From assembly GCA_003342895.1 (NCBI GenBank), contig PTFA01000271.1:925192-989191 (forward strand): 64,000 nt of DNA. Reading direction: 5' to 3'. Under the pieces are notes generated by a model, which saw nothing but the letters and a program-made list of their open reading frames with translations, had not been told where the DNA came from and did no database searches. Positions 12,122 to 23,900 of this stretch are shown here, piece after piece. The translations under genes were made by a program, and so were the position numbers. Positions within the stretch are counted from its first letter, which is position 1; every line of letters starts with the position of its first letter. The stretch is from Casuarius casuarius. Lineage: Eukaryota; Chordata; Aves; Casuariiformes; Casuariidae.

Positions 12122-12142
12122 GCGGGGCGGTACGCGGCCGCC

Positions 12143-12247
12143 ACTGCGCTGCGCGGAGCCGGCTGCGCTGTCCCACGCGCCCCGCATCGCCCCGCCGGCG
12201 GCCCCCCGCGCCCCGCCACCCCCGTCGCGGCCCGGCCCCGTGCAGCC
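12143..12247 (+). other. CLDN1 5' UTR (inferred)
   Basis: The start is inferred from the TATA-like box and the CCACTGC initiator-like sequence. The resulting leader is about 105 nt, very GC-rich, and contains no upstream ATG. It leads into GCAGCCATGG, a strong Kozak context with G at +4. The true start may be dispersed, as is usual in CpG islands; CAGE data would define it. Confidence 0.5.
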
Positions 12248-12470
12248 ATGGCCAGCGGGGGCCTGCAGCTCCTGGGCTTCGTGCTGGCCTTCCTGGGCTG
12301 GATCGGCATCATCATCAGCACGGCCATGCCCCAGTGGAAGATGGCATCCTACGCGGGGGACAACATCGTCACGGCCCAGGCGCTCTACGAGGGGCTCTGG
12401 ATGTCGTGCGCCATGCAGAGCACGGGGCAGATCCAGTGCAAGGTGTACGACTCGCTGCTCAAGCTGGAGA
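12248..12470 (+). CDS. CLDN1: CLDN1 coding exon 1
   Basis: 223 coding bases encode residues 1-74 plus the first base of codon 75: TM1 and most of the first extracellular loop, including W30, G49-L50-W51, C54 and C64. The start is fixed by a strong Kozak ATG (GCAGCCATGG), and no in-frame ATG lies upstream in the open frame. The donor is a perfect GTAAGT at 12471. The exon is far more GC-rich than exons 2-4 because it sits in the CpG island. If intron 1 were retained, translation would run on to a stop near 12610. Confidence 0.98.
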
Positions 12471-15400
12471 GTAAGTCGGGGGCAAGGGCTGGGGGTGCCC
12501 GTCCCGTCCGGGTCTCCCGGCGCTTATTGCGGCTCGGGCTGGGGGTGTCCGTTCCGTCGGGGCTGGAGCGCTGGTCTCGTCGCTCCTCTGCCGGTCCGAA
12601 GGGGGCTTAGCGTGCAGGGGTTTGAGTGTCGGTCCATCGGAGACCCCACCGCCCCTGATGTCCGTCCCGTCGGGGCTGGGCGAGCTGGGGAGCCGTCTCG
12701 CAGCCTCCTGGTCTGCCCCGGCAGCAGCGGGAGATCTGCGACCCGGTGCCGCAAAGTGACGGGACAGCAACGGTGGCTGTTACCCCCCCACCACCCCCCC
12801 CCCCCCAATGAAGCCTTCGCGGAGGGCCAGATCCTGTCCCTAGTGTTGTTAAGTGAAGCGCTGTAACTGCAAGCAAGAGTCTTCTGATTGTAGAAATTCG
12901 GTCAGGGGCTGTCTTTGGGTATGGTTCAGCAGTAAAGCAAAGTTCATAGAACAGTGCTGAAACTTTCATGTTTTCATCTTGCTGCCACTCTCGTACAACT
13001 TTGTTCTCTTCTGAGTAGATCACTGTTACTCCTTTGGGGCTTTTCAGCAAAGGGTTGGCAGGTGAGCCGGATTCTAGCCCAAATAAGGACAGCCTGCAGT
13101 TTTTAGGCAGATCATTATTTCAGGGTAATCCATGAGTCTTTTATATCAGCCTGAGATGGTAAAGCTGTCCCCTGCATGCGAGAACTGCTACTTGCCCTGC
13201 TGGGGCATCACTTTGGGTGGTTACTCTGAGCTGGAGTCCTAGTGAAGGAAGCCTGTTTCTATCTTGTCTGGTTGTCCGCTTTTCTGCGCTGCTCTTTTGG
13301 TAGACTCTCACAAGGTCTGAGAATGCTGGAACAGTTTCTCAGACTATGGCTTACCTGACACAAGTGTTTTTGTGTTTTTTTTTTAAACAGATGACAAAAC
13401 TAAAAGCCAAAAACACCCTTTTGGCCTGTCCCAGTATCTTTTCTCTTCATCCCAGGTCTGGTAAGACTATACCAGTGAGATTAGTGTGTCCTGGGACTCC
13501 TTAATCTTTTTTCAGCTATAATTAATAAAAGAATAATTGCTACCTTGGTCACCTTCTCTTTCCCAAAGGAATGAGCATGCCATTTCCCATAAACTGTAGA
13601 GAAGGGACCATTGGGAGTATCCCCAAGTTAGATTGCTAGTGTGACACACAGGAAGGGATGGTGGCAAAGCTGGACAGCCTGAGCCCCACCTTCCTTGCTA
13701 TTCCACATCGGGCTGCACTCCTGCTCCCCTGCCTTGAACACCCATAGGCCCTGCAGCTGGTGGAGGTGCAAATTACTCCCTTCAGGTGTGTGGTGCACTC
13801 ATTTAGCACTCTGAGCTGTGGGTAATCAGGGCTGGGCTAAGCACACAGCTTGCTTTGAGTAGTAATTGAAGCTTAGCTTCAAGTCTTTTATCTCCGCATT
13901 GGGGGGTGGGTGGGAGGATACAGCAGAGCTGAGGAATCTCCAGCACCCCATGGATCACTTGAAAAGGTAAACTTGCCTGAGGGGCTCTGTGGCTGTAGCC
14001 CATTGTTGTGTAAATTAAACCTGCCTGGAGAATCAAATGCAAAGTTTTGCCGGACAGATTCCTAAAAACCTGACAAAAGACCTTCAGACCTGTCCCATTC
14101 ATCTCTAAGGACTAAATAACAGCTGCTCCCCTCACCTTTGTTCTGCAAACAGGCTCTTCCAAGGCTGTAGGGGAGTCGTGAAGTGCCAGGGACGTTTTAT
14201 CCAGCCCTATAGGGCATATTTGCCTGAAAATTCTCAAGAAGCCCGGGAAACAAGAGTATCACTGGAGATGTTTTCTTCCTTGGGAAGTCAGCAAGGCGTG
14301 GCTAAGACACCTCTTTCTTCTGGTACTCCAGCTTTCTCAGGTTGTGCCCTTCCCGCTCAAAAGCAGAGCATGTCTACTGACATAGTATCTTCTCTGCTGA
14401 CTTTGTTTTCCCTGGCACGCTTCGGGGTCCTACAGGCAGCCAGAGGCTTGGGCAATGACAACCAGCACTTGGAGAAAGAAAAACATTCACCCACTTCAGC
14501 AGCCACACCCTGGGACTGAGGCAGCTGTGCAGTAAGAAGAGCTCTCATAGCATTCATTTATGCCACAGAGAAGGCGGTCTATCTATGTGGGCAGAAAAAC
14601 TTCCAAGTGGCCACACTTTCCTGCCAAGGTTGCCCATGCCCCAGGTGCTCCAAGCCACACAGCACGGCCGCATGCAGTGATGGGAGAGGCTCAGATTCTG
14701 CAATTTTTTTCCCTTCCATAGAAAGGTCTGTGTCCTCACACCTACAGTAGTTTAAGGTCATGGGAGTGATGGAAAGTTTTGCCAGCAAGCTTTTGGATAT
14801 CTGGTGGCTATTGCCATTTTTCTGGATGTGTCCATGTTTGGCTGCTTTGACTGATGCTGCACATCAGAGGTTGGTTTGGCATAGGTTGATGTGCGCTGCT
14901 AGTGACTGAGGGGCCTTCGGCTTCCAGCATTGGAACTGCACATTGCTGGAGTGCACCCATGCTGGCATTTTTCCAGCTGAGGGCTTATGTGAGTCTGGGA
15001 TGTGCTCCTGTTCAGGCAATAAAGGCTGCATTTTGCTGACTTATGTGAAAATCTGTGCATGGCTGCATGCAGACATAAGAGGTGCAAAAGCCATCCTTGC
15101 AACAAGGCTTTGTTGCACAGCCTCAGTGTTTTTGTAGCCCTCTGCCATCAACTGTTGAGCTAGCTCAGCTTTGTGCTCCTCTAAGGTCGTGGGGAACAGG
15201 GTGAGACAGGAGGGAGAGGGGTTCTGGTACAGTCTCTAGAAGTCCTCACTGAGCCACTCTTCTGTTCAAAGTGTAGGGTCTCTGGGTCCTGTCTAGGGTG
15301 CTTCAGCTGAAGATGCCCATTGCCCTGTTTAGTGTTGCTGGGAGAGGTTCTGTGCATGAGACAAGCTGAGACTCATCTACTGCTTCATCACCAAACCTAG

Positions 15401-18400
15401 TACCTTCACAATGAGCCTTTGTGCCCCAGCCCAGAAAATAAACAAGGGTTTGGATGCCCTCTGGGTTGAACAGCATCATTCAAATGTGAAATCTTCCCTC
15501 CTACATCTTCACCACCCTGGCTGAGCCTGTTTCAGGAGCTGGGGGAAGGGGGAGAAGGGGATAGGAAGGGTTCATCTTTGGGTTACTGCTGCTTTACTGT
15601 GATGCTGGGGGAGCTGGGGAGGTTGAACTTTAAGCTAGCAGGAGAGACAAATGTCCTAACTGTTTGTCACCTCTCATCATCCTCAGATCTGGAATAAGCA
15701 GGTAGAACCTGATAGTATCTGTGCTTTCATGTGGGTTAAGACTTAATTTGCTCCCATGTTTCTCAATCCCCATTCCCTCCTGAAATTGAGTTACGTGAAC
15801 ATTGTCTCATTTGTGCTGTGCTTTCTCAAGGTAGAGGGTTACTGGGAATGCCACTGAGGCAGTTCCTGTTTAGGTGCCAGGTTGTGTCTGTAGGGGCAAC
15901 TGGAGTCTGTTGCAATACATTGGCATTATTGCTCTGCAAGCTGCTTCTCCTAAGCAGCTTTATTAAAGTGTTACTATGTGTTACTAAGTCTCTTGGTAAG
16001 GGAATTTCCAGGCTTTGTGGGAAAACAGGCTGCCTAGATCTCCTCTGCCCAAGTATCTGGAAATGGTGGTAATGCATGCTGTACATCTTACAGGCAAGCT
16101 TTCTCTAGTGCCATTTCTGAGTGATTGCAGGAGGGCATCAAACTTTATTCTCTTTCCCTTTGGGATAGGCAGAGTAGAAGGCCATTCTTGCTTGCTGATC
16201 CTGTCTCTGATACTGGACACACCCTGAGGCCTTCGAGCCATCCCATTCCAGTGAGAAGCAGGGCCTTTGCTGTCTGCTTCCTGCCTGGGTGCTCTCTGTA
16301 TGGTTTTCTGGCTGCTGGGGAGATGCTTTGAAGTCCAAGCTGAAGGTGGTAGGGTGTGCAGGGTCCAGCCTCCAAGTCACTAGCAGGCTTTTGGGCCCAG
16401 CCAGCATGAGTGTAGAGCATGACAGATCTTTGACCTCTGAATTTGTTACTGCTTGCTCATATCTTCATTGCATTGCATGCCTTGCAAAGGTAAACTTTCA
16501 TGTGCTGGCTAGGCAGAGCAGCAGAACCTCAAATCCAGCTCGTTTGAGGAGGTTCAGCTTTCATGAAACTGCAGTGGGAAGGCTCTGAAGGCTGCTGACT
16601 GCTCTTCTAGGTAGACTGTGCAGCAGGCTTTCTACACTACAGGGGTGCTTGTAACTTCTGGGAAACTTCCAGTGGCAGGAATTGGAGGGAGCAGCATAGC
16701 ATCGATGTTTCACCTGTATTCTGCCATCACTTTGCTGCATGGAGGCCCATGGGAGGGGAAGAACAAGTCCATGTGAAAACATGCAGACAAGTCAGTAAAT
16801 GAGAAATCCCCCTCAGAAAATCTGTGGTGACCTATTATAATTTTGCATTATAAACAGGCATTACAAAAATCCATGGCACCTTCCCAACAGCTTTTCTATA
16901 TCATACATAATATACATGGGATAAATAAAGTAATGTGGTGACAGAAAAATACTGCTAAACTTCTGCTGGTAAAGTCCTTTCTTACAACTATGCAATTGCC
17001 AGCAATTATAATCTATGCTACATGATAGTTGGAAGGAAAGATTTTTATCTAGGGTTCAGATAAGTGTTTATCATGTAGATTAAGTCAAAGCTGCTGTTAG
17101 CATTTTTTAAGAAGGTTGGTTTCACTATATGAAGCCAGTGAGAGCTACTATGCCATTTTTTTATGGGCTTATATAAAGCTGTGGTGTTTTATAATGGCCT
17201 GAGGGGTTCACTTGTGTGTATTAACTGTTCTCAGCGATAGTTTTAAGACTCTGTCCTTCTAGTATTTACCGCTCTCTTGCTAATAGGTATTTTCAGGACA
17301 GGTCTATAATTGCTAATCAGCAATAAAAAGACTTGGCTTCTGAGTAAATAGTGGTTTATATTGATAATACTGTTGCCATCTGACAACTGTTGTTGGGTGC
17401 CAGCAAGCTTGTCTACCCCTCTGCAGGACTTTTTTTTCCTCCTCTCCTTGGGTTCCTGAGGCTGCCCATGCTCTGTCTGTTGTGGGAGGTTGCAATACCT
17501 GTTTCCTTTGAGCCTGTTGCAGCAGCAAGGAATGCAGGAGAAATCCTGTTTCTCTCCATAATATGCTAGCCATTATAGAAAGCAAAATGCTGTGTATTTC
17601 TGCTCATTGTTGCTAGCCCATCCTGTTGAGCAGCTTAAGGCAATTCTGCATGTCACTATCTCTTAGAATTCTTAAAGTACTGGCAAATGCCTGTGTGAAC
17701 AGAACTAATACTAAACTAGTTTTCTCAGACTCTAGATGTGCAGCTTCCACTGGCAGCACAGCTGGTAATGTGTACGTGATAACTAACCACTTGTCTGATA
17801 ATTAACCACAGTCAGTGTACTGCACACATTGCAAAAGTGATAGGAAGACAAGTGCTGCTTCCCAAAAGCCTGCCTGAACACATGACAGCCAGTTTGGGGG
17901 AAGGGGAGGGTGCCTGGCTAATACACTGGTGTTGCACTGAAACATCTCGTAATAATGGGAGAGTTTGTTCTGCAAACATTACAGCCTGATTTACTGTCCC
18001 ACTGTGCTGGTTTCTCAAATGCCTCTGTCTACTGCCATGGAGTAGGGAGGCTTGAGAACCCTGGGGGTAAGGAGCACTTGGGATCCCCCCAGGCTCTGCT
18101 GCTGAACTTCAGTGGCCCTGGGAGATGCTCACAGTCTCTCCTACCTGCTGCACCTGAGATGCTGATTTTCATTCAACTGTTCCTGCAAAGCTTTCATGGG
18201 ATGCAGCCAGTTAATACTTACAGAACCTAGCTAAAACCTGAAGATGTGCATCACCTCAATCTGTCTTCTGAAGCCATGTAAACTTTTCATGTGTTCTCCC
18301 TTGTTTATAATCTGTTTGTATCTGGTTTGAAGATGTGAGGTCTCTGTTCCTTACTATATTTAGTTTTCTAGTTGTTTGAGATTGCATTCTGTTAGCTTGA

Positions 18401-21400
18401 GCCTCTTGGAAGAATTTTTTTCAAAACCCTCCTTTGTATAGATTTTTTTCTGCAGCAAAATTAAGCCAAATGTACTATAACTTGATGAAGCAGACTTGGT
18501 ACCTCTACAGAAAATGTTCTTTCCCATGCGAAGTATCAACTAGTGTGTTCAGCCACAGGCCTCTAGAGCTGCTGCTGTGATATAGGGTTCAGTCTTAAAT
18601 GTATGACAGCTCAGTTGGTTTTCTAGGTGGTATCCCATCAGCTGAAGCAGCTCTAAAAATTCACATAACTTTTCATTTAGTAACTTAAAATTATTTTTCA
18701 TGGTCAATATCTGACATTGGAGATGTATCTTTTGCTAACTTGAGATTTGTGTTGGGATTCTGCTGTTGTCATTTATGCTAAAGGGATAAATGTCTTCATA
18801 AGTGGCTTTCAGCAATCGATGCAGCAAATGTTTGATTAACAGCTCGGTACACCTTCCCCCTTTAGAGGAAGTAAGAGGAAGAGCCATTTAACCAAGCTAA
18901 TTGTGGGATCTTTTCCCAAGAAAGACAAGCCCCTTAATAAAGCAAGTCATTTCCTATTGCTCTGTGCTCTGAACTTTGGCTTTATTGTGGTGGTTTTCAC
19001 TGATTTCATAATATACTCTCAGACCACTTAAGTTTCACTTGTTAAGAGGCAGAGCCAGATTTACCTAAAGCAGAATTCAAAGCTAGTGGGCTGTCTGCCT
19101 TCTGCCTCAGCTACCGTGTACTCCTGGGACCCTGTGCTCCACTGAACATCTAGCCCTATTTGTTCCTGGATCTTCTCAGGACTGTTTCAAAATGCATGCT
19201 GTTTCAATGAACCTGATTTGCCAGGCAATAAAGATGAGCCTCTTATTCCTACACTAACTGTTCCACCAATGTTTTATTACATGGAAGTTTTTATCAGTAA
19301 TTTTTTATTAGTGTTTTTTTCCTTTGATATCAAGAAAATGTGTGCCATAGCTTAGATGTGTGTGTAGAGTTGGAATGTCTGTCTCTTTGGGTGAGACAAC
19401 ATAAAGCCAAGTCTTGGATAAAGCATATTGAGCTGGTTTGGTCAGAACCAGAGCAAATGTGAGTTCTACCTGTGGCAGTCAACACCCCACCAATTCTTCA
19501 AAAACCAAGAGGCTGTTAAAGCCCTTGAGTGTTTGAGCCTAGCAAGCTAAATATTTCAGGCAAAAAACTATTTTCACTTGGTTGGGGGGGGAAAAAGAAT
19601 CACTGTCACAATTGTAATTTTATACCTTTTAGGACCAAAGCTTAGGGTGTTAGAGCAAAAAACCTAAATTTTAATACTTCAGTATCTATAAAACACAGGC
19701 TTTGGAAGTGTTGAGCAATAACGGAGCCTTGCTGACTGCTGTGGTACTGTTCATATGTATAGCACTATTCATATTTAAACATGGGTCTAAAGGCTTTGTC
19801 AAGGGACAGCCTAGATCTGAATACTACTTTGATAAACAAATATCCTTCCAATTGGAATTCAAATGATCAGGGAACAAAGGCTGTCTGAGGGCAATTCCCC
19901 GGTCATTTCCTGCAAAAAGCTGCATTCCCTTGTTTGCCAGGCACTTCAGAAGAGGTTGAGATTTCTCTGATCCTGATGCATGACAATCTGGGTTAAAGCT
20001 AAAAAGGGATGTCTTGGCTGTATCCTGAATAACACAGGGCAGAGTATTTAGATGCTTGATTTCAGTAGCGAACCCGGTAACTTGAGCTTCTATTTATCTT
20101 GAGGTTTTCATCCTCTTTTTGGTAACTCAAATCCTAACTTCTTTTAGGCAGTCTGCAGGCCACTCGGGCATTGATGGTGGCTGCAATTCTCCTGGGCCTT
20201 GTTGCCATATTTGTTGCTGTGACTGGCATGAAATGCATGAAGTGCATGGAAGAAGACCAGGTGAAAAAGATGCGAATGGCTGTTTTTGGCGGAGTGATTT
20301 TCATCATTGCAGGTTAGTAACATACGGATGTGTTTAATCTTAAATGTGCCAATTTAAATGGCAGGCAGATATTGGGTGTGCTGTCATTGCTTCAAGAGCA
20401 TTTTGGGCTGGGAACTCCCTGGAGGACTGAGGCACTAGCTGTTGGCTCTGCAAGGCACCAGACAGGTCTCTTGGCTCTAGCTTATGTTCCCTGTATGGGG
20501 GGGCTCCACACCACCCATCTCTATCAGCAGAGCTGAGCTGACCCATACACCTGGCTCAGTAAAAGGCTGCCAGAAGTCCTGAGTTGGTGTGACTTGTGTG
20601 GGTGGCCTTAAATCGCTGTATTTCTTTCTCATCCAGGTCTAAGCAACAGCTCAGATCTTCCCAGGGTGGCAGCAGCTCAGCATCAGTCCAGATGCTTGTT
20701 CTGTGACACTTATTTTTGCAGTGATTTTTGTTGATTTCTTTTCTTAATAAGATGTGGTCTTTTTTCCCCTTGTGTGCAGGAATGGCAGCGCTGGTGGCCA
20801 CATCATGGTATGGCAACAGAGTGGCTCGGGCCTTCTATGACCCTTCCACCCCTGTCAACACCAGGTACTGACCCATTTTACATAATGCATAGACTTAATA
20901 ATTTGTCAACGTAGAGCATGCAAAATGTTAATAGGGTATAGTTATGATCAACAGCAGCTCAAAACAACTTCCTGAACTACTTGGGTTGGCTTGCCCACTG
21001 GGCAGAAGGAGCATTGTGACCAGATCTCATCACCCCTGTGACTCTTGCAGCAGCACCAAGGCTTAAGGCAGCATGACTGCAGCAGACCTAGCTTCTGTGA
21101 CTTCTAGTTTTTTTTCCTCCACTAAATGTCTGAGATCTAGTTTTTATAGAGCTTGGCCTTCTTGTGGTCTTGCAGAGCAAGCTAGCTTGCAGAGCAGACC
21201 GGAATAACCAAGTGTGCAAAGCTTTCTAGGCCTGAAGGTCAGCAGTCTCAGGTCTCTTGCTCTAAATTGCCTGCCATGCAGGAAGCCACTTCTGCAAAGA
21301 TTTCAGCCCCTTTCTGCATCCTGAACACAAGCAATGCCTGTAATACAGAGGCAATGCCTGTAAACCAGAGGCACTGCCTGCAGTATTTACTTTTTTCCTT

Positions 21401-21576
21401 GTTTCTCCCACAGATTTGAATTTGGATCAGCCCTCTTCATTGGCTGGGCAGCTGCTTCTCTGGCCTTGCTGGGAGGAGCCTTCCTCTGCTGCTCCTGCCC
21501 CCAGCGAGAAACCTCCTATCCACCCACCCGAGGCTATCCGAAAAATGCCCCCTCCACAGGGAAGGATTACGTATAA
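12248..21576 (+). CDS. CLDN1: Claudin-1, full coding region (four exons)
   Basis: Joined coding sequence 12248-12470, 20148-20312, 20780-20864, 21414-21576: 636 nt, 211 residues, intact. Claudin-1 is a tight-junction protein that forms paracellular barrier strands in epithelia. Visible features: TM1 about residues 8-28; first extracellular loop with W30, the GLW motif (49-51) and the disulphide pair C54 and C64; R81 before TM2 (about 82-102); cytoplasmic C104 and C107, likely palmitoylated; TM3 about 118-138; second loop with F148-Y149; TM4 about 163-183; C183, C184 and C186; and a C-terminal KDYV, the PDZ-binding end that contacts ZO proteins. Length and intron phases (codons 75, 130 and 158 split) match human CLDN1 from memory. 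It cannot be another claudin: the loop and tail are CLDN1-specific. It stands alone in the window. Confidence 0.98.
12471..20147 (+). other. CLDN1 intron 1 (7.7 kb)
   Basis: Bounded by donor GTAAGT and acceptor CTTTTAG. The first 300 bp belong to the CpG island, followed by a poly-C tract at 12783-12806. The rest is ordinary, moderately AT-rich sequence. A weak MIR-like string (AACAGATGACAAAACTAAAAG) sits near 13387-13408. An AT-rich stretch at 16810-17230 has the look of a constrained noncoding element but shows no definite motif. No nested gene or RNA gene was recognised. Confidence 0.85.
12783..12806. repeat. Interrupted poly-C tract
   Basis: C runs of 7 and 13 separated by ACCA, in the first few hundred bases of intron 1. 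Together with the C15 run at 11892 it brackets exon 1 and the promoter with G-quadruplex or i-motif-capable tracts. The length is uncertain in assemblies. Confidence 0.8.
20148..20312 (+). CDS. CLDN1: CLDN1 coding exon 2
   Basis: 165 bases encode the last two bases of codon 75 to the first base of codon 130: the end of extracellular loop 1, TM2, the short cytoplasmic loop with [10 protein letters not shown] (C104 and C107 are probable palmitoylation sites), and most of TM3. Acceptor CTTTTAG ends at 20147; donor GTTAGT begins at 20313. Joining at 20148 keeps the frame and gives [10 protein letters not shown], the expected claudin-1 sequence. A cut at the next AG would not give the conserved length. 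Confidence 0.97.
20313..20779 (+). other. CLDN1 intron 2 (467 bp)
   Basis: Donor GTTAGT, acceptor TTGTGTGCAG after a T-rich tract. No repeat or nested feature seen. Confidence 0.95.
20780..20864 (+). CDS. CLDN1: CLDN1 coding exon 3
   Basis: 85 bases encode the end of TM3 and the second extracellular loop, including WYGNR (139-143) and F148-Y149-D150-P151, the region used in trans contacts between claudins of neighbouring cells. Acceptor TGCAG ends at 20779; donor GTACTG begins at 20865, a weaker donor than that of intron 1. Exon length and phase match human exon 3. Confidence 0.97.
20865..21413 (+). other. CLDN1 intron 3 (549 bp)
   Basis: Donor GTACTG, acceptor TTTCTCCCACAG. A three-copy 20-bp tandem repeat lies directly before the pyrimidine tract of the acceptor, so the branch point probably falls within or just after the last copy. 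Confidence 0.95.
21331..21389. repeat. Three-copy tandem repeat, 20-bp period, in intron 3
   Basis: GCAATGCCTGTAATACAGAG, GCAATGCCTGTAAACCAGAG and the diverged GCACTGCCTGCAGTATTTA follow without a gap. The array ends about 25 bp before exon 4. Confidence 0.85.
21414..21576 (+). CDS. CLDN1: CLDN1 coding exon 4 and stop
   Basis: 163 coding bases encode the last base of codon 158, then TM4, the C183-C184-C186 cluster (likely palmitoylated) and the cytoplasmic tail ending GKDYV, with the stop TAA at 21574-21576. The terminal YV is the PDZ ligand for ZO-1, ZO-2 and ZO-3. The tail has Ser/Thr/Tyr-rich stretches ([10 protein letters not shown]), as in other CLDN1 proteins. The exon continues into a long 3' UTR. 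Confidence 0.98.
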
Positions 21577-23284
21577 TGAAAAGAAGAGGAGCCACCAGCA
21601 CTGGTAGTGAAGAATCCTCTGGAGAGGACACTACAATGCCACTGTCCTGAACAGAGCTCAGACTTTCTAAGTTCTGCCTTCCTCTTGTTCCCAAAATGTG
21701 TATATTTTTGTATCCTCTTTGCTACTGGACATAACTTCTCCTTTCTCTCCCAGCCCATGGAGGAAGGCTAGCCTAGGTTCATGAGTACTATCACTGGAAA
21801 GATGAAGCCTCTGAGCTTGGGTTAACTTCAGTATTTGGGAGTAAAAGGGAAAAATGATACTGTTTTTAGATGGATGTTGGTGCTTTTTTTAGTTTTTTTA
21901 AATTAGATGGTAACAATTCAGTCCCAATACCCACCAAGTTAGAGCCCATTGTGGGGTGTGTGTAGGAATTAAAAAGAACATATGAATGCAAAGTGATAAA
22001 GCCAATGCTAAGGGGAAAACATAATTTTAGGGTAAAACTTTGTAGGAGTGCTTGAAGACATTCTCCAATGCTCTTGTACTCTCATTGGCACCCTCTTCAG
22101 CACCTTCCTCTCTGTACAGATTGGCAAGATGAAGGGTCAGACAAAGTGTGCAACTGTCCACGTACATGCTGCTGACCAACAGAAGATGCAGTGTAATGTG
22201 ACTTGGCTTAATTCCATGTCACTCTTGCTGAGATCTGGTAAATAGATCATGTCTGCCAGAGGCTGCAAGATTGTGAACTCCCAAAGCAACTGCAGGTTTC
22301 CCTGGTGTCAGGGAAGAGTTACTGAAAAATGATTCCTTTCTACTTTCACTGCCTGGCTCTCAGTGGGGCTATCCCTGCCATCCCTTTGAGATGCTGAGTG
22401 CTGCTAGTGGTTGTTTCTGATATTCTAACCCTAAACTCTTAACTTTGAGCTCGAACTCTTACTCCCTTGTGTTACAAGGTACTTCTAACAAACTCTCCTC
22501 TCCTTTCTTGAATTCACTTCACTAAAATGTCAGCTCATACTTTTTGTACCTCTGCTTTTGGCCATTATTTCACGTTTGTGATGTTCTCCTTTGAAGCCAT
22601 CCCTTCAGCTCTTTCTCCATGTCTGTCCTGGTGCTCCTCCACCCTATTGACATGTTCCAGAGATGGCCAGGACTTCCCCATCTGTTCAGTCCCAGGCCAG
22701 TGTGCCTGCTGTGACCTAGAGGGATTAAGAAATGCCTCATTTACCACATGAACAATTTCCACATGGAGCACAGTCACATAGACATGTTTTACTGCTACAT
22801 AGAATTCCCTGTTCAAACTGCTGTTGTTCTGTCTCAGACTTTCCTTATAACCACTTAACCTCTGCCTTTTCCCTCCCTCACACATACCAGCTCTATTAAC
22901 TTAGTTTCTCTTGGTTGTTCATGCATTTAAATCTAGTCTAGTTTCTGGATTGACTTTCATGTTTCTGTCCTCTCAAGTCTGCAGTTATTTCTAATTTGGA
23001 ATGTTATGAATTACTGATCTCAGTTTGCTTTACGCAGCTAACTGTTAAACCAAACAATGCACTGCCAACCCTTGATGTTTCCTCAAGGATACCTCACATA
23101 GTGCCATTTGATTCTGTCTTTTCTCTTCTAAGCATTTTCAGTGATGAGATATGAAGGCATATTCCAGAAAACTGACTCAAAGGTTATAGCAGTTCCTTTT
23201 AATCCAAGCTCAAAGAGGAAGCAACCCAGCATTTTAAAGATAAAGCCATCATTGCATATAAAGTCATATCTGAAAAATGCAGTT

Positions 23285-23290
23285 AATAAA
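23285..23290 (+). terminator. Possible alternative polyadenylation signal
   Basis: AATAAA inside the 3' UTR, 580 bp before the main signal. Use would give a shorter 3' UTR of about 1.7 kb. No strong GU-rich element was noted downstream, so it is a weak candidate. Confidence 0.3.
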
Positions 23291-23865
23291 AGGTTCCCAC
23301 CCCTTCCTCTGAAACACCCCATTTTCAGCGTTGTAACAAGCTGAATGAGGTTGGCTGGAGTTTAAATCTCGGTTCATAGAAGGATGGTGTCAGCTCTCCG
23401 AAGCTCAGATTTGCTGTTCCTAAGGAAGGAAGCTGGTTGCTTCTGACCAGGCTTATAATTGTGTATGTTCAGAGGCATCAGACTTCTTGGTTTCCTTCTG
23501 TAGATAGGGAGAGCCTCGGCCTGAGCTATGTACAGCCATGGTGTTAGTGGTTTGTATAAGCTTTGTACCTCTGTTTGACCTCACTCTCTGCAACGTGAAT
23601 CAAAGTTACTAAAAGAAACCAACCAAAGCATCTGCTTTTGGCTTGAGTTGATGTTGGTCTGTACTTGGAGATGGCTTATGCAGCTTCCATCTCTCCATGG
23701 GGAGTTGCCTGTGCACAGTGGCTGCCTCGCATGACCTCATCTTGAAGTGGCAGCTCAGGTCATCTCACATAGCTGCTGAGGTCTGTGCTTTTGTATTTGC
23801 ATTAACCCTGAGCCAGGGAGCAGAGACTTGTATTGGGAACTTGTATAAAGTGTTTAAATAATTTC

Positions 23866-23871
23866 AATAAA
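23866..23871 (+). terminator. Main CLDN1 polyadenylation signal
   Basis: AATAAA followed by a T-rich stretch and a GT/T-rich segment around 23895-23917 (CATCTTTGTTTTGAG), the usual layout of a cleavage and polyadenylation site. Cleavage is expected at about 23882-23900. Confidence 0.75.
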
Positions 23872-23900
23872 TTGACTTTTTTAAAGAAAATCAGACTTAT

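Larger units (their letters stand above)
11950..12775. promoter_or_regulatory. CpG island over the CLDN1 promoter and exon 1
   Basis: Very GC-rich DNA with dense CpG, in sharp contrast to the CpG-poor flanks. It spans the proximal promoter, the 5' UTR, coding exon 1 and the first 300 bp of intron 1. This is the only extended CpG island in the window, consistent with it marking the only promoter of an annotated-type gene here. Confidence 0.85.
21577..23890 (+). other. CLDN1 3' UTR (about 2.3 kb)
   Basis: The segment from the stop to the AATAAA at 23866 has no recognisable coding or repeat content. Its length is close to that of the human 3' UTR. U-rich stretches (for example around 21884-21902) could bind AU- or U-rich-element proteins. 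The exact cleavage site is inferred at 10-30 nt after the signal. Confidence 0.75.

Noticed and set aside
11843..12247. In-frame open extension upstream of the CLDN1 ATG (135 codons)
   Set aside because: It contains no ATG (the frame opens at a GTG), lies mostly upstream of the inferred transcription start, and the conserved claudin-1 N-terminus begins at 12248.
11686..12327. Long minus-strand frames across the CpG island
   Set aside because: Proline-, arginine- and alanine-rich translations typical of antisense CpG-island sequence; shadows of CLDN1 exon 1 and its promoter.
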